Source: Bradyrhizobium sp.
GTDB taxonomy: Bacteria; Pseudomonadota; Alphaproteobacteria; Rhizobiales; Xanthobacteraceae
Length of the DNA stretch: 46,590 bases
Direction: 5' to 3'
Assembly (NCBI RefSeq): GCF_004799405.1
Contig: NZ_SSMW01000128.1
Coordinates: 1-46,590, forward strand
The notes under the pieces are model-generated. The model was not told the DNA's origin and ran no database searches. It saw nothing but the letters and a program-made list of their open reading frames with translations. Shown one piece after another: positions 32,961-41,598 of the stretch. A program made the position numbers and the translations under genes. Numbering within the stretch: position 1 is the first letter of the stretch; every line of letters starts with the position of its first letter.

Positions 32961-34286
32961 ATGCAACAGGCGGCCGCGCCCAAAGTCAGCTTTGTTTCGC
33001 TGGGATGCCCCAAAGCGCTGGTGGACTCCGAGCGCATCATCACGCGGCTGCGGGCGGAAGGCTATGAGCTCGCCCGCAAGCACGACGGCGCCGATCTCGT
33101 CATCGTCAATACCTGCGGCTTTCTCGACAGCGCCAAGCAGGAATCGCTCGGCGCCATCGGTGACGCCATGGCCGCGAATGGCAAGGTGATCGTCACCGGC
33201 TGCATGGGCGCCGAGCCTGAGCAGATCGAGGCGGCCTATCCCGGCGTGCTCTCGATCACAGGACCGCAACAATATGAGAGCGTGCTCGACGCCGTGCATC
33301 GCGCGCTGCCGCCGCTGCACAATCCGCATCTCGACCTGGTGCCACCGCAGGGCATCAAGCTGACGCCACGGCATTACGCCTACCTGAAGATTTCCGAAGG
33401 CTGCAACAACCGCTGCAGCTTCTGCATCATCCCGAAGCTGCGCGGCGATCTGGTGTCGCGCCCGGCCAACGACGTGCTGCGCGAAGCGGAAAAGCTGGTC
33501 AAGGCCGGCGTCAGGGAATTGCTGGTGATCTCGCAGGACACCTCAGCCTACGGCGCCGACCTGAAATATGCCGCGAGCCCATGGAAGGACCGCGAGGTCC
33601 GCGCAAAGTTCTTCGAGCTTGCAAGGGAGCTCGGTGAACTCGGCGCCTGGGTGCGGCTGCAGTATGTCTACCCCTACCCGCATGTCGACGAAGTCATCGG
33701 CCTGATGACGCAAGGCAAGATTCTGCCCTATCTCGACATTCCCTTTCAGCACGCGAGCCCGGAAATCCTCAAGGCGATGAAGCGTCCGGCGGCACAGGAC
33801 AGGACGCTGGGACGGATCAGGCGATGGCGTGAGGAATGCCCCGAACTTACACTGCGCTCGACCTTCATCGTCGGCTTTCCCGGCGAGACCGAAGCCGATT
33901 TTGCCTATCTGCTCGACTGGCTCGACCAGGCCGAGATCGATCGCGTCGGGTGCTTCAAGTACGAGCCGGTCGCCGGCGCCTCATCGAATGCGCTCGGCCA
34001 TCCCGTGCCCGAAGAAGTCAAGACCGAGCGCTGGAATGCCTTGATGGCGCGGCAACAGGCGATCTCCGCGCGCCGGCTCAAGCGCAAGGTCGGCACCCGC
34101 CAGCAAGTCATTATCGACGAAGTCGGTCCGACCGTATCGAAGGGCCGCTCCAAAGCGGATGCACCCGAGATCGACGGCGCCGTCTACCTCTCAAGCCGGC
34201 GCCCGCTGCGGGTAGGCGAAATCGTCACCGCGAAAATCGAGCGTGCCGATCAATACGATCTGCACGGCAGCGTCGCCGGATTTTAA
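32961..34286 (+). CDS. rimO: Ribosomal protein S12 methylthiotransferase RimO
   Basis: The 441-residue radical SAM enzyme adds a methylthio group to the conserved Asp of ribosomal protein S12. The N-terminal UPF0004 domain has [22 protein letters not shown] and TGCMGA, supplying three cluster cysteines. The radical SAM motif is CNNRCSFC (CxxxCxxC), followed by [13 protein letters not shown], which in this family separates RimO from MiaB. A C-terminal TRAM domain runs from QQVIIDEVG to DLHGSVAGF. The ATG has a weak site. It converges on the quinone oxidoreductase gene, with 19 bases between stops and no terminator visible. Confidence 0.95.
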   Translation: MQQAAAPKVSFVSLGCPKALVDSERIITRLRAEGYELARKHDGADLVIVNTCGFLDSAKQESLGAIGDAMAANGKVIVTGCMGAEPEQIEAAYPGVLSITGPQQYESVLDAVHRALPPLHNPHLDLVPPQGIKLTPRHYAYLKISEGCNNRCSFCIIPKLRGDLVSRPANDVLREAEKLVKAGVRELLVISQDTSAYGADLKYAASPWKDREVRAKFFELARELGELGAWVRLQYVYPYPHVDEVIGLMTQGKILPYLDIPFQHASPEILKAMKRPAAQDRTLGRIRRWREECPELTLRSTFIVGFPGETEADFAYLLDWLDQAEIDRVGCFKYEPVAGASSNALGHPVPEEVKTERWNALMARQQAISARRLKRKVGTRQQVIIDEVGPTVSKGRSKADAPEIDGAVYLSSRRPLRVGEIVTAKIERADQYDLHGSVAGF

Positions 34287-34305
34287 GTCACCGGGACGAC
34301 GCGAC

Positions 34306-35280
34306 TTACGGTCTCATGATCGTGGCGCCCGTCGTCGCACGCCCTTCGAGATCGATATGGGCCTTGGCGGCGTCCTTCAGCGCGTAGGCATGATTGATCG
34401 GCACGTGCAGCTTGCCGTTGATGACGGCCGCAAACAGCGTGTCGGCGCCTTCAAGCAATTCCGAGCGCTTGCCGATGTAGTCGTTGAGCTTCGGCCGGGT
34501 CGCGAACAACGAGCCGTGATTGTTGAGTTCGGCGATCGCGAACGGCGGCACCGGACCCGAGGCGTTGCCGAAACTCACGAACATTCCGCGCGGCCTGAGG
34601 CAGGACAGTGAACCCGGAAACGTGGTTTTGCCGACGCCATCGTAGACGACGTCGCACAACTCGTTGCGGCTGATCTGTTTCACCCGCGCGACGAAATCCT
34701 CCTCGTTGTAGAGGATGACGTGATCGCACCCATTGGCGAGCGCAAGATCGGCCTTCGCTTTGGTGCCGACGGTGCCGATCACATGCGCGCCGAGTGCCCG
34801 GGCCCATTGGCATCCGAGCAACCCGATGCCGCCGGCGGCGGCATGAATCAAAACCCGGTGGCCCGGTTCGATTTTGAAAGTCTTGTGCAGCAAGTACCAG
34901 ACTGTCAGCCCCTTCAGCATTAGGACCGCGCCGTGCTCGTAGGTGATGTGGTCGGGCAGCTTGACCAGTTTGTCCCAGGGAATGTTGCGCTCCGAGGCGT
35001 AGGCGCCGAGATTGAAGTAATAGGCGACGCGATCGCCGGGGTGAAAATGGGTCACCCCGGGGCCGACCGCCACGACCTCGCCCGCCGCTTCGTTGCCGAC
35101 GATGAACGGCAGTCCCGGCGCCTTGTAGAGACCGGTGCGGTAATACACGTCGATGAAGTTGAGGCCGACGGCATGCTGGCGGATCCGGACCTCGCCGGGC
35201 CCTGGCGCGGGCAGCTCGATCGCTTCATAAACCAGCGCCTCCGGACCCCCTACCTTGTGCACCCGCACAGCCTTGGTCAT
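34306..35280 (-). CDS. NADPH:quinone oxidoreductase (zeta-crystallin type)
   Basis: The 324-residue protein is a zinc-independent medium-chain dehydrogenase/reductase resembling Qor. It starts MTKAVRVHKVGGPEALVYEA and has the QOR-specific GLNFIDVYYRTGLY, the GNEAAGEVVAVGPGV segment, and the Rossmann motif AAAGGIGLLGCQWARALGA. It lacks the structural and catalytic zinc cysteines of alcohol dehydrogenases. It would reduce quinones by one electron with NADPH in the cytoplasm. GGGAGATTCGCA precedes the ATG; 15 codons of open frame upstream are not part of the family. Confidence 0.92.
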   Translation of the reverse strand: MTKAVRVHKVGGPEALVYEAIELPAPGPGEVRIRQHAVGLNFIDVYYRTGLYKAPGLPFIVGNEAAGEVVAVGPGVTHFHPGDRVAYYFNLGAYASERNIPWDKLVKLPDHITYEHGAVLMLKGLTVWYLLHKTFKIEPGHRVLIHAAAGGIGLLGCQWARALGAHVIGTVGTKAKADLALANGCDHVILYNEEDFVARVKQISRNELCDVVYDGVGKTTFPGSLSCLRPRGMFVSFGNASGPVPPFAIAELNNHGSLFATRPKLNDYIGKRSELLEGADTLFAAVINGKLHVPINHAYALKDAAKAHIDLEGRATTGATIMRP

Positions 35281-35371
35281 TGCGAATCTCCCGTCAGCCG
35301 TTTGCCGGCATTGCCTTGCGATCAAGCGAAAGCCATCGAAGCCGTGTTGTCAACTTGATGATCGCGGGAAC

Positions 35372-36097
35372 CTATTTGACGGCCTTTTTGCGATTGCGCC
35401 TGGCAAGCACGTTGAAGAACTCGATCGCCGCCGAAAATGCGATGGCAAAGTAGATGTAGCCGCGCGGAATATGAAACTTGAATCCGTCGGCCACCAGCGC
35501 CACCCCGATCAGCACCAGAAACGCCAGCGCCAGCATCTTGGTGGTCGGATGTTCCGCCACGAACTTCGCGACCGGACCCGACGATATATACATGATGAGA
35601 CAGGCAATCACGACCGCCGCGATCATGATGGCGAGATCCTGCGCCATGCCGATCGCGGTGATGATGGAATCCAGCGAGAACACCATATCGATGACGATGA
35701 TCTGGAGGATCACCCAGAAGAAGGCGCCGGGCCGCGGCGCGGCATCGCTGTCCTGATCGCGCGCCTCCACCTCGGTGTGAATTTCATGGGTGGCCTTGCC
35801 GATCAGGAACAATCCGCCGCCGGTCAGCACGATATCGCGCCAGGAAAAGGCAATGCCCTTCACGGTGAACACGGCTTGCGTCAACCCGATCAGCCACACC
35901 AGCAGAGTAAGCAGCAGGATACGAAACACCAGCGCCAGCGCCAGCCCGATTTGCCGCGCGCGCTTGGCCTGCGGCCGCGGAATCCGCGAGACGATGACCG
36001 ACAGAAAAATAACGTTGTCGATGCCGAGAACGATTTCCAGCGCCGTCAGGGTCAACAACGCCGCCCAGGCTTCCGGGCTGGTCCACAATTCGATCAT
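35372..36097 (-). CDS. TerC family integral membrane protein
   Basis: The 241-residue inner membrane protein has about seven spans. It carries the TerC signature residues in membrane helices: LEIVLGIDNVIFLSVI near the start and VIDMVFSLDSIITAIG in the middle, whose Asp residues are proposed metal-binding sites. TerC proteins are linked to tellurite resistance and, more recently, manganese efflux for exported enzymes. Here the gene overlaps pcs by 4 bases (ATGA) with no ter genes nearby. The ATG at 36095-36097 is inside the end of pcs; longer versions run into that gene. Confidence 0.9.
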   Translation of the reverse strand: MIELWTSPEAWAALLTLTALEIVLGIDNVIFLSVIVSRIPRPQAKRARQIGLALALVFRILLLTLLVWLIGLTQAVFTVKGIAFSWRDIVLTGGGLFLIGKATHEIHTEVEARDQDSDAAPRPGAFFWVILQIIVIDMVFSLDSIITAIGMAQDLAIMIAAVVIACLIMYISSGPVAKFVAEHPTTKMLALAFLVLIGVALVADGFKFHIPRGYIYFAIAFSAAIEFFNVLARRNRKKAVK

Positions 36098-36828
36098 GTC
36101 TTGAACGATCTGGCGAGCCGGATCACGGCATCGCTGGTCACGATATAGACGGCGATCGCGCAAAGGCCGATTTTGACCGGTGCGCCGACATCGAAATCGT
36201 AGCCCAGCACGATGCCCACCAGCACCGCCCAGATCGCGATCAACGACAATGTCAGCCCGCGCAGGCGCACTACGCGTATCGGATGCAGGACGTTGAAGGG
36301 GGCGAACGTCAGCCCAATGAGAATGGCGACACCCAGGCTCCCGAACATCGGCGGCAGATGCAGCAGGAACAGATAGAACGCGGCCACGTTCCACAGCGCC
36401 GGGAACCCGCGGAAATGGTTGTCCGGGGTTTTCATGCGGCGATCCGCGAAATAGAGCGCGCTCGTCACGACGATGCCCGCGCCGAGCAGCGGCGCCGCCA
36501 GCGGCAGCAACAGGCCGCTTGCGGTGATGGCATAGGCCGGCACGAAGACGTAAGTGACGAAATCGACCACGAGATCGAGCACCTCGCCCGACCAGTTCGG
36601 CTGCACTTGCGCGACATCCAGCCGCCGCGCCATCGGACCATCGAGCCCGTCGATCAGTAACGCCACGCCGAGCCAGGCGAACATCGCCGACCAGTGTTCG
36701 CGCACGGCTTCCAGCATGGCGAGGAGGGCGACGCCCGCGCCCAATGCCGTGAAGATATGCACGGAAAATGCCGCGGCCCGCATTCGCGGCGATGCGGACG
36801 ACGAATCCGGCTGGTTTATCTGGTCCAT
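36094..36828 (-). CDS. pcs: Phosphatidylcholine synthase Pcs
   Basis: The 244-residue inner membrane enzyme condenses CDP-diacylglycerol with choline to make phosphatidylcholine, a membrane lipid of rhizobia and other host-associated alphaproteobacteria. The CDP-alcohol phosphotransferase motif is present in its Pcs form: DGLDGPMARRLDV then GEVLDLVVDF (D-G-x2-D-G...G-x3-D-x3-D). Several spans follow, with the Pcs-type segment FADRRMKTPDNHFRGFPALW. I use the ATG at 36826-36828 because family members begin shortly before MRAAAFSVHIF; a GTG 13 codons upstream is the alternative. Neither has a strong ribosome site. It is divergent from the UbiH-like gene. Confidence 0.9.
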   Translation of the reverse strand: MDQINQPDSSSASPRMRAAAFSVHIFTALGAGVALLAMLEAVREHWSAMFAWLGVALLIDGLDGPMARRLDVAQVQPNWSGEVLDLVVDFVTYVFVPAYAITASGLLLPLAAPLLGAGIVVTSALYFADRRMKTPDNHFRGFPALWNVAAFYLFLLHLPPMFGSLGVAILIGLTFAPFNVLHPIRVVRLRGLTLSLIAIWAVLVGIVLGYDFDVGAPVKIGLCAIAVYIVTSDAVIRLARSFKT

Positions 36829-36960
36829 TTGGCCGGCAGTGCTATCAGGAATCGTCTCGATTTGCACATCGGCGCTTGCGGCGTTCGGTCACGTATTTCG
36901 ACGGAAACATTGACCGCGATGCGGGCTTGAAAATGCCGCCGGGACCGTCATTGTGCCGAC

Positions 36961-38166
36961 ATGAACGAGGCATCTGACGCATACGACGTCGCCATAGTCG
37001 GCGGTGGGCCCGCCGGACTTGCCGCCGCGATTGCGCTGGCGGAAACCGGCGCGACCACGGCCTTGATTGCCAGCCGCGCGCCCTATGCCGACAATCGCAC
37101 CACCGCCCTGCTCGGCGGTTCCATCGATTTTCTGCGAGCACTCGGCGTCTGGTCCCGCTGCGAAGACAAGGCGGCGGCATTGCAGACGATGCGCATGGTC
37201 GACGATACCGGCCGGCTGATCCGTGCGCCGGAGGTGCGGTTTTCAGCAGCCGAAATCGGCCTGGAGGTTTTCGGTTACAACATCGATAACCGCGCGCTGA
37301 TGACTGCGCTGGAGCAGCGCGCCAGCGAACTTTCCAGCTTGACGCGTTTCGATGCCGAGGCCGACACGATCAGCCCTGGCGACGCCGATGTCGCCATTCG
37401 TACCGGCGACGGCAAATCGCTGTCCGCGCGCCTTGTGATCGGCGCCGACGGGCGGCAATCGCGCTGCCGCGAGGCCGCCGGTATCGCCGTCACGCGCCGC
37501 GAACTCAATCAGGCCGCCCTGACCTTCAACATTGGCCATGCGCGGCCGCATCGAAATATCTCCACCGAGTTTCATACGCCGCAAGGTCCCTGCGTGTTCG
37601 TGCCGCTGCCAGGCGATCGCTGCAGCGTGGTGTGGGTTGCGGCACCGAAGGAGGCCGAGCGGCTGATAGCGCTGACCGACGATGAATTGTCCGAAGCCAC
37701 CGAACGGCAGTCGCATTCCATTCTCGGCCGCGTCAAGGTCGAGCCTGGAAGACATCTATTTCCGCTCGGCATCGAGCAGCCCGGACAATTCGCGCAGCAT
37801 CGCATCGCACTGGTTGGCGAAGCTGCCCATGTGTTGCCGCCGATCGGTGCGCAGGGCCTGAACATGGGGCTGCGCGATGCGGCCGATATCGCCGATGTCG
37901 TGCGGGATGCGATGGTCTCGGGCGAAGACCCCGGCGCGCCGCACGTGCTGCAACGTTACGGACGGGCGCGGCGCGCCGATGTCCGCAGCAGGATGTTCGC
38001 CATCGACATGGCGAACCGTTCATTGCTGAGCGACTTTTTGCCGATGCAGTCGCTGCGCGCGGCCGGTCTGCATCTGATCGGCTCATTTGGGCCGCTGCGG
38101 CGTATCGCCATGCGCGAAGGACTGGCGCCTTCGTGGCGGCCGACACGGCGGGCTGGCTGGTTCTGA
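36961..38166 (+). CDS. UbiH/Coq6-family FAD-dependent hydroxylase
   Basis: The 401-residue flavoprotein monooxygenase probably hydroxylates the ubiquinone ring during quinone synthesis. It has the N-terminal dinucleotide motif VAIVGGGPAGLAAAIALAE, the middle RLVIGADGRQSRCREAAGI (DG motif) and the second FAD motif ALVGEAAHVLPPIGAQGLNM followed by GLRDAADIA, which is typical of UbiH/UbiF/Coq6. Alphaproteobacteria carry several paralogues acting at one or more ring positions; which one this is cannot be told. The ATG has no recognisable ribosome site. A hairpin with a bulge (38171-38194, aaccttgccg/cggcaaaggtt) follows the stop but has no T-tract. Confidence 0.88.
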   Translation: MNEASDAYDVAIVGGGPAGLAAAIALAETGATTALIASRAPYADNRTTALLGGSIDFLRALGVWSRCEDKAAALQTMRMVDDTGRLIRAPEVRFSAAEIGLEVFGYNIDNRALMTALEQRASELSSLTRFDAEADTISPGDADVAIRTGDGKSLSARLVIGADGRQSRCREAAGIAVTRRELNQAALTFNIGHARPHRNISTEFHTPQGPCVFVPLPGDRCSVVWVAAPKEAERLIALTDDELSEATERQSHSILGRVKVEPGRHLFPLGIEQPGQFAQHRIALVGEAAHVLPPIGAQGLNMGLRDAADIADVVRDAMVSGEDPGAPHVLQRYGRARRADVRSRMFAIDMANRSLLSDFLPMQSLRAAGLHLIGSFGPLRRIAMREGLAPSWRPTRRAGWF

Positions 38167-38249
38167 CGGAAACCTTGCCGTTGCGGCAAAGGTTAATTCG
38201 TGGGTTTTGCCCCTAGCATCGGCCACAATCATGGTCTATTCGACGAGAC

Positions 38250-38582
38250 ATGATAAAAACGCGGACCGCCAAATTCCAGATCGGCCAGATCGTCCGCCAC
38301 CGGGTGTTTTCGTTCCGGGGCGTGATCTTCGATATCGATCCGGAATTCAACAATACCGAGGAATGGTGGTTGTCGATCCCCGAGGAGGTCCGGCCTCACA
38401 AAGATCAGCCGTTCTACCATCTGCTCGCCGAAAATTCGGAGTCGGAATACGTTGCCTACGTTTCCGAGCAGAACCTGCTGCCCGACGAATCCGGCGAGCC
38501 GATCCGGCATTCGCAAGTGGCGGAGATTTTCATCAAGGACAAGTCCGGCAGCTATCGCCCGCGCAACCCATCGCTGAATTAA
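38250..38582 (+). CDS. hspQ: Heat shock protein HspQ (hemimethylated-DNA-binding family)
   Basis: The 110-residue protein belongs to the HspQ/YccV family. Recognisable segments are AKFQIGQIVRHRVFSFRGVI, FDIDPEF, WWLSIPEEVRPHKDQPFYHL and YVAYVSEQNLLPDESGEP. In enterobacteria HspQ is a specificity-enhancing factor for the Lon protease and was first described as binding hemimethylated DNA. The start is the ATG at 38250. It is monocistronic with a strong terminator after it. Confidence 0.93.
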   Translation: MIKTRTAKFQIGQIVRHRVFSFRGVIFDIDPEFNNTEEWWLSIPEEVRPHKDQPFYHLLAENSESEYVAYVSEQNLLPDESGEPIRHSQVAEIFIKDKSGSYRPRNPSLN

Positions 38583-38612
38583 CCGGCCCAACGTCGACAG
38601 ACCTGCGCAGCA

Positions 38613-38641
38613 AAAAAGGCGCCCGGTGCGGGCGCCTTTTT
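38613..38641. terminator. Bidirectional terminator between hspQ and the IalB gene
   Basis: A 12-bp perfect stem AAAAAGGCGCCC/GGGCGCCTTTTT with a 5-base loop. Because the arms begin in A and end in T, it serves both the rightward hspQ and the leftward IalB gene. Confidence 0.92.
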
Positions 38642-38661
38642 CCTTGAGCGGGAGAGCCGCC

Positions 38662-39480
38662 TTACTTCGCGGCCGGATTGGCCGGAGCGCCGCCTGGGGG
38701 CGCGGTGGCCTCAAGTTTCTTGCGCGCTTCGTCCGCGCGCTTCTGCAGCTCTTCCTGCAGCTTCTTCTGCTGCGCTTCGAACTCCTTGGGGTCGGTCGGC
38801 GGACCGTCATAGGCCTTGGCGAATTCACCGAGCGGCAGCGGCAAGGTGAGCGGCGCGCCGTTGGAGTTGATCGCCTGAACCACCAGGTTCTGGCCCTTCT
38901 TCAGGTTTGCGAGCAGCTCCGGCGTCACTTCATAGTCCGACATGCAGCCATTGGCAAAACAGATCACGTAGGGCGCCTGCGCCGGAGGATTGCTATCGAC
39001 GATGACGCGGGTGCCGTGAATCAGCTGCATGCCCAGCGGCAGCGTGACACGCAGGATTTTTTTCGGCTCGCCTTCGGGTTCGATGATCACGGCCGCGATC
39101 ACGGGCTGGCCGGACTCGATGCGCCCATCCTTGCCGGTGAAGCAAACCTGCTTGGCGTTGGCTTCCTGGCCCTTCAGACAGAATTTGGTCCAGGGCGCAT
39201 AGATCAACTGCACCTGCTGGTCGGCCGGCTGAGCGCCTGGAGCCGCGGCTGGAGGGGGAGCGCCAGCCGCCGCAGGCGGAGCCGCCTGGGCGGCCGGTGC
39301 GGGTGCCGCAGGCGCGGCTTTCGGTGCGGCCTTCTTGGCCTTCGGCGCAGCCGGAGCCGGGGCCGGTGCTTGAGCTTGCGCGGCGGGAGCGAGCAATGCT
39401 GCTGTCAACGCCGTCGCTGCCAACAGAGCGAAAACCCGCCCACGCGGCCATACCGGCGCGGCCAAGATACGGAAATTCAT
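38662..39480 (-). CDS. Invasion-associated locus B (IalB) family exported protein
   Basis: The 272-residue product has a signal peptide (about 1-37, ending APAAQAQ), a long Ala/Pro/Lys linker (about 38-90, APKAKKAAPKAAPAAPAPAA), the IalB domain and a charged coiled-coil tail. The domain is recognised from APWTKFCLKGQEANAKQVCF, RVTLPLGMQLIHGTRVIVD, the Cys pair in YVICFANGCMSDYEV and LVVQAINSNGAPLTLPLPL. IalB proteins are periplasmic or envelope proteins first linked to erythrocyte entry in Bartonella but common in free-living Rhizobiales; their biochemical role is unknown. The tail (DPKEFEAQQKKLQEELQKRA) could form a helix or dimerise. The ATG follows from the signal peptide. It is divergent from the next gene over about 225 bases. 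Confidence 0.88.
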   Translation of the reverse strand: MNFRILAAPVWPRGRVFALLAATALTAALLAPAAQAQAPAPAPAAPKAKKAAPKAAPAAPAPAAQAAPPAAAGAPPPAAAPGAQPADQQVQLIYAPWTKFCLKGQEANAKQVCFTGKDGRIESGQPVIAAVIIEPEGEPKKILRVTLPLGMQLIHGTRVIVDSNPPAQAPYVICFANGCMSDYEVTPELLANLKKGQNLVVQAINSNGAPLTLPLPLGEFAKAYDGPPTDPKEFEAQQKKLQEELQKRADEARKKLEATAPPGGAPANPAAK

Positions 39481-39704
39481 TGCGGAAAACCCTTTCTGAA
39501 CGGAAGCGCCCGAAACCGCTGCAGCCACCGACACTTGCCCGTTTGGCCGGTTGTCTCGTTGCCAATTGAGGCGGATACGTGACAGGCCGTGCCGTCTTGG
39601 TCAATTGCCCGCCTTCATACAGCGGCGGGCGAAAAGATCAATGCCGACAGGCGTCTTTGCCTCGCGCCGGGGACCGGCTGCACCCGCTATGATAAAACGC
39701 GCCG

Positions 39705-41582
39705 GTGGACAATATCGAATCAAATCGACGCGCACATTTGCTACTTTCGAAGTGCCCATGCGTTCGAACCGTTGCCTGTGTGCTCGTCGGCCTGGGCCTC
39801 TGGCTGGCAACCGAGGTCCGCCCTGCCGTAGCTGGCGAGAGTTACGCCATCGCCATGCACGGCGCCCCGGCGCTGCCGGCCGGTTTTACCCATATGCCCT
39901 ATGCCAATCCCGAAGCGCCGAAAGGCGGCCGGCTGGTGCTTGGCGTCGATGGGACCTTCGACAGCCTTAACCCGATGATCGTGCGGGGCCTCCCCGTCCA
40001 GCAAATCGTCGCCGTGCAGCAGATGCGAGGCCTCGTGATCGAGAGTCTGATGGCGCGGGGCAATGACGAAGCTTTTACGCTTTATGGTCTGTTGGCAAAG
40101 AGCGTGGAGACCGACGACGCCAGGAGCTACGTCACTTTCCACCTCAATCCGCTGGCGCGTTTCTCGGACGCCCAACCCGTGCTCGCCGACGACGTGCTGT
40201 TTTCCTGGGCCTTGCTGCGCGACAAGGGCCGTCCCAACCACCGCTATTATTATTCCAAGGTCAAAAAGGCCGAGGCACCCGATCCGCTCACGGTGCGGTT
40301 CGATTTCGGCGGCGCCGTCGATCGCGAGCTGCCGCTGATCTTAGGCCTGATGCCGATATTGCCCAGGCATGCCGTCGACGCCGCGACATTCGAAGAAACC
40401 TCGATGACGCCGCTGATCGGCTCCGGCCCCTACCGCATCGGCGAGGTGAGGCCCGGCGCCAGCGTCACGCTGACCCGCAATCCCGATTATTGGGGCCGCG
40501 ATCTGCCGGTCAATCGGGGGGTATGGAATTTCGACGAGATCCGGCTCGATTACTACCGCGAGGCCAACGGTGAATTCGAGGCCTTCAAACGCGGCCTCTA
40601 TGACTTCCGCGTCGAGACCGAACCGCTGCGCTGGCACGACGGCTACGATTTTCCCGCCGCCCGCAACGGCGGGGTGATCCGCGACACCATCAAGACCGGA
40701 ATGCCGCAGCCCTCGGAATTCCTGGTGTTCAACACCAGGCGTCCGGTGTTTTCCGATATCCGTGTGCGCCAGGCGTTGCTGCAATTGTACGATTTCGAGT
40801 GGATCAATCGAAATTATTTCTTCGGTCTCTACGCGCATTCGGCAGGTTTCTTTGCGGGGTCCGAATTATCGGCCTATGGCCGCGCGCCGGACCAGCGTGA
40901 GCGCGAACTGCTGAAACCGTTCGCATCGCATATGCCTGCCGACATTCTCGACGGCAGCTATCGCCTCCCCGTCAGCGACGGCTCGGGCCGCGATCGCACG
41001 ACGCTCCGCAGCGCGCTGAATCTGCTGTCACAGGCCGGCTACGAACTCGACGGCACGGTGTTGCGGCAGCGCTCGACCAAAATGCCCCTCACCTTCGAAA
41101 TCCTGGTAACGTCGCGCGACCAGGAACGGATCGCGCTGGCGTTCACGCGTGACTTGAAGCGCGCCGGCATTGACGCCTCGGTACGCGCAGTCGACGCCGT
41201 CCAGTTCGAACAACGCCGGCTCGGTTTCGATTTCGACATGATCTGGAATCGCTGGGATCAGTCGCTGTCGCCGGGCAACGAGCAAGCGTTCTACTGGGGA
41301 AGTGCGGCTGCGGACAATCCGGGCACGCGAAACTACATGGGCGCCAGGGATCCCGCCATCGACGCCATGATCGCAGCCATGCTGGAGGCGCGCGAGCATC
41401 CGGATTTCGTCTCCGCCGTGCGGGCGCTGGACCGGACCTTGATCGCAGGCTTCTACGTTATTCCGGTTCTTAACATTCAGGAGCAATGGATCGCGCGCTG
41501 GAATCGGATAGAACGGCCTTCCGTCACCGCCTTGTCCGGATACCTCCCGGAAACCTGGTGGCAAAGGCCGCAACCGAAGTGA
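39705..41582 (+). CDS. ABC transporter solute-binding protein, family 5 (oligopeptide, YejA-like)
   Basis: The 625-residue product is a periplasmic binding protein of the peptide/opine/nickel class. It starts with a signal region (CVRTVACVLVGLGLWLATEV to RPAVAG). YAIAMHGAPALPAGFTHMPY followed by ANPEAPKGGRLVLG is the YejA/microcin C import-like beginning. Later come VLADDVLFSWALLRDKGRPN, LIGSGPYRIGEVRPGASVTL, NPDYWGRDLPVNRG and EFLVFNTRRPVFSDIRVRQA. No permease or ATPase gene is next to it, so it is an orphan receptor that may serve a transporter elsewhere. The start shown is GTG at 39705 with no clear ribosome site, and a slightly shorter form is possible. It is followed after 16 bases by the ANL-like gene, probably in the same operon. 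Confidence 0.87.
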   Translation: MDNIESNRRAHLLLSKCPCVRTVACVLVGLGLWLATEVRPAVAGESYAIAMHGAPALPAGFTHMPYANPEAPKGGRLVLGVDGTFDSLNPMIVRGLPVQQIVAVQQMRGLVIESLMARGNDEAFTLYGLLAKSVETDDARSYVTFHLNPLARFSDAQPVLADDVLFSWALLRDKGRPNHRYYYSKVKKAEAPDPLTVRFDFGGAVDRELPLILGLMPILPRHAVDAATFEETSMTPLIGSGPYRIGEVRPGASVTLTRNPDYWGRDLPVNRGVWNFDEIRLDYYREANGEFEAFKRGLYDFRVETEPLRWHDGYDFPAARNGGVIRDTIKTGMPQPSEFLVFNTRRPVFSDIRVRQALLQLYDFEWINRNYFFGLYAHSAGFFAGSELSAYGRAPDQRERELLKPFASHMPADILDGSYRLPVSDGSGRDRTTLRSALNLLSQAGYELDGTVLRQRSTKMPLTFEILVTSRDQERIALAFTRDLKRAGIDASVRAVDAVQFEQRRLGFDFDMIWNRWDQSLSPGNEQAFYWGSAAADNPGTRNYMGARDPAIDAMIAAMLEAREHPDFVSAVRALDRTLIAGFYVIPVLNIQEQWIARWNRIERPSVTALSGYLPETWWQRPQPK

Positions 41583-41598
41583 CTAGTAAAGTGATCTC

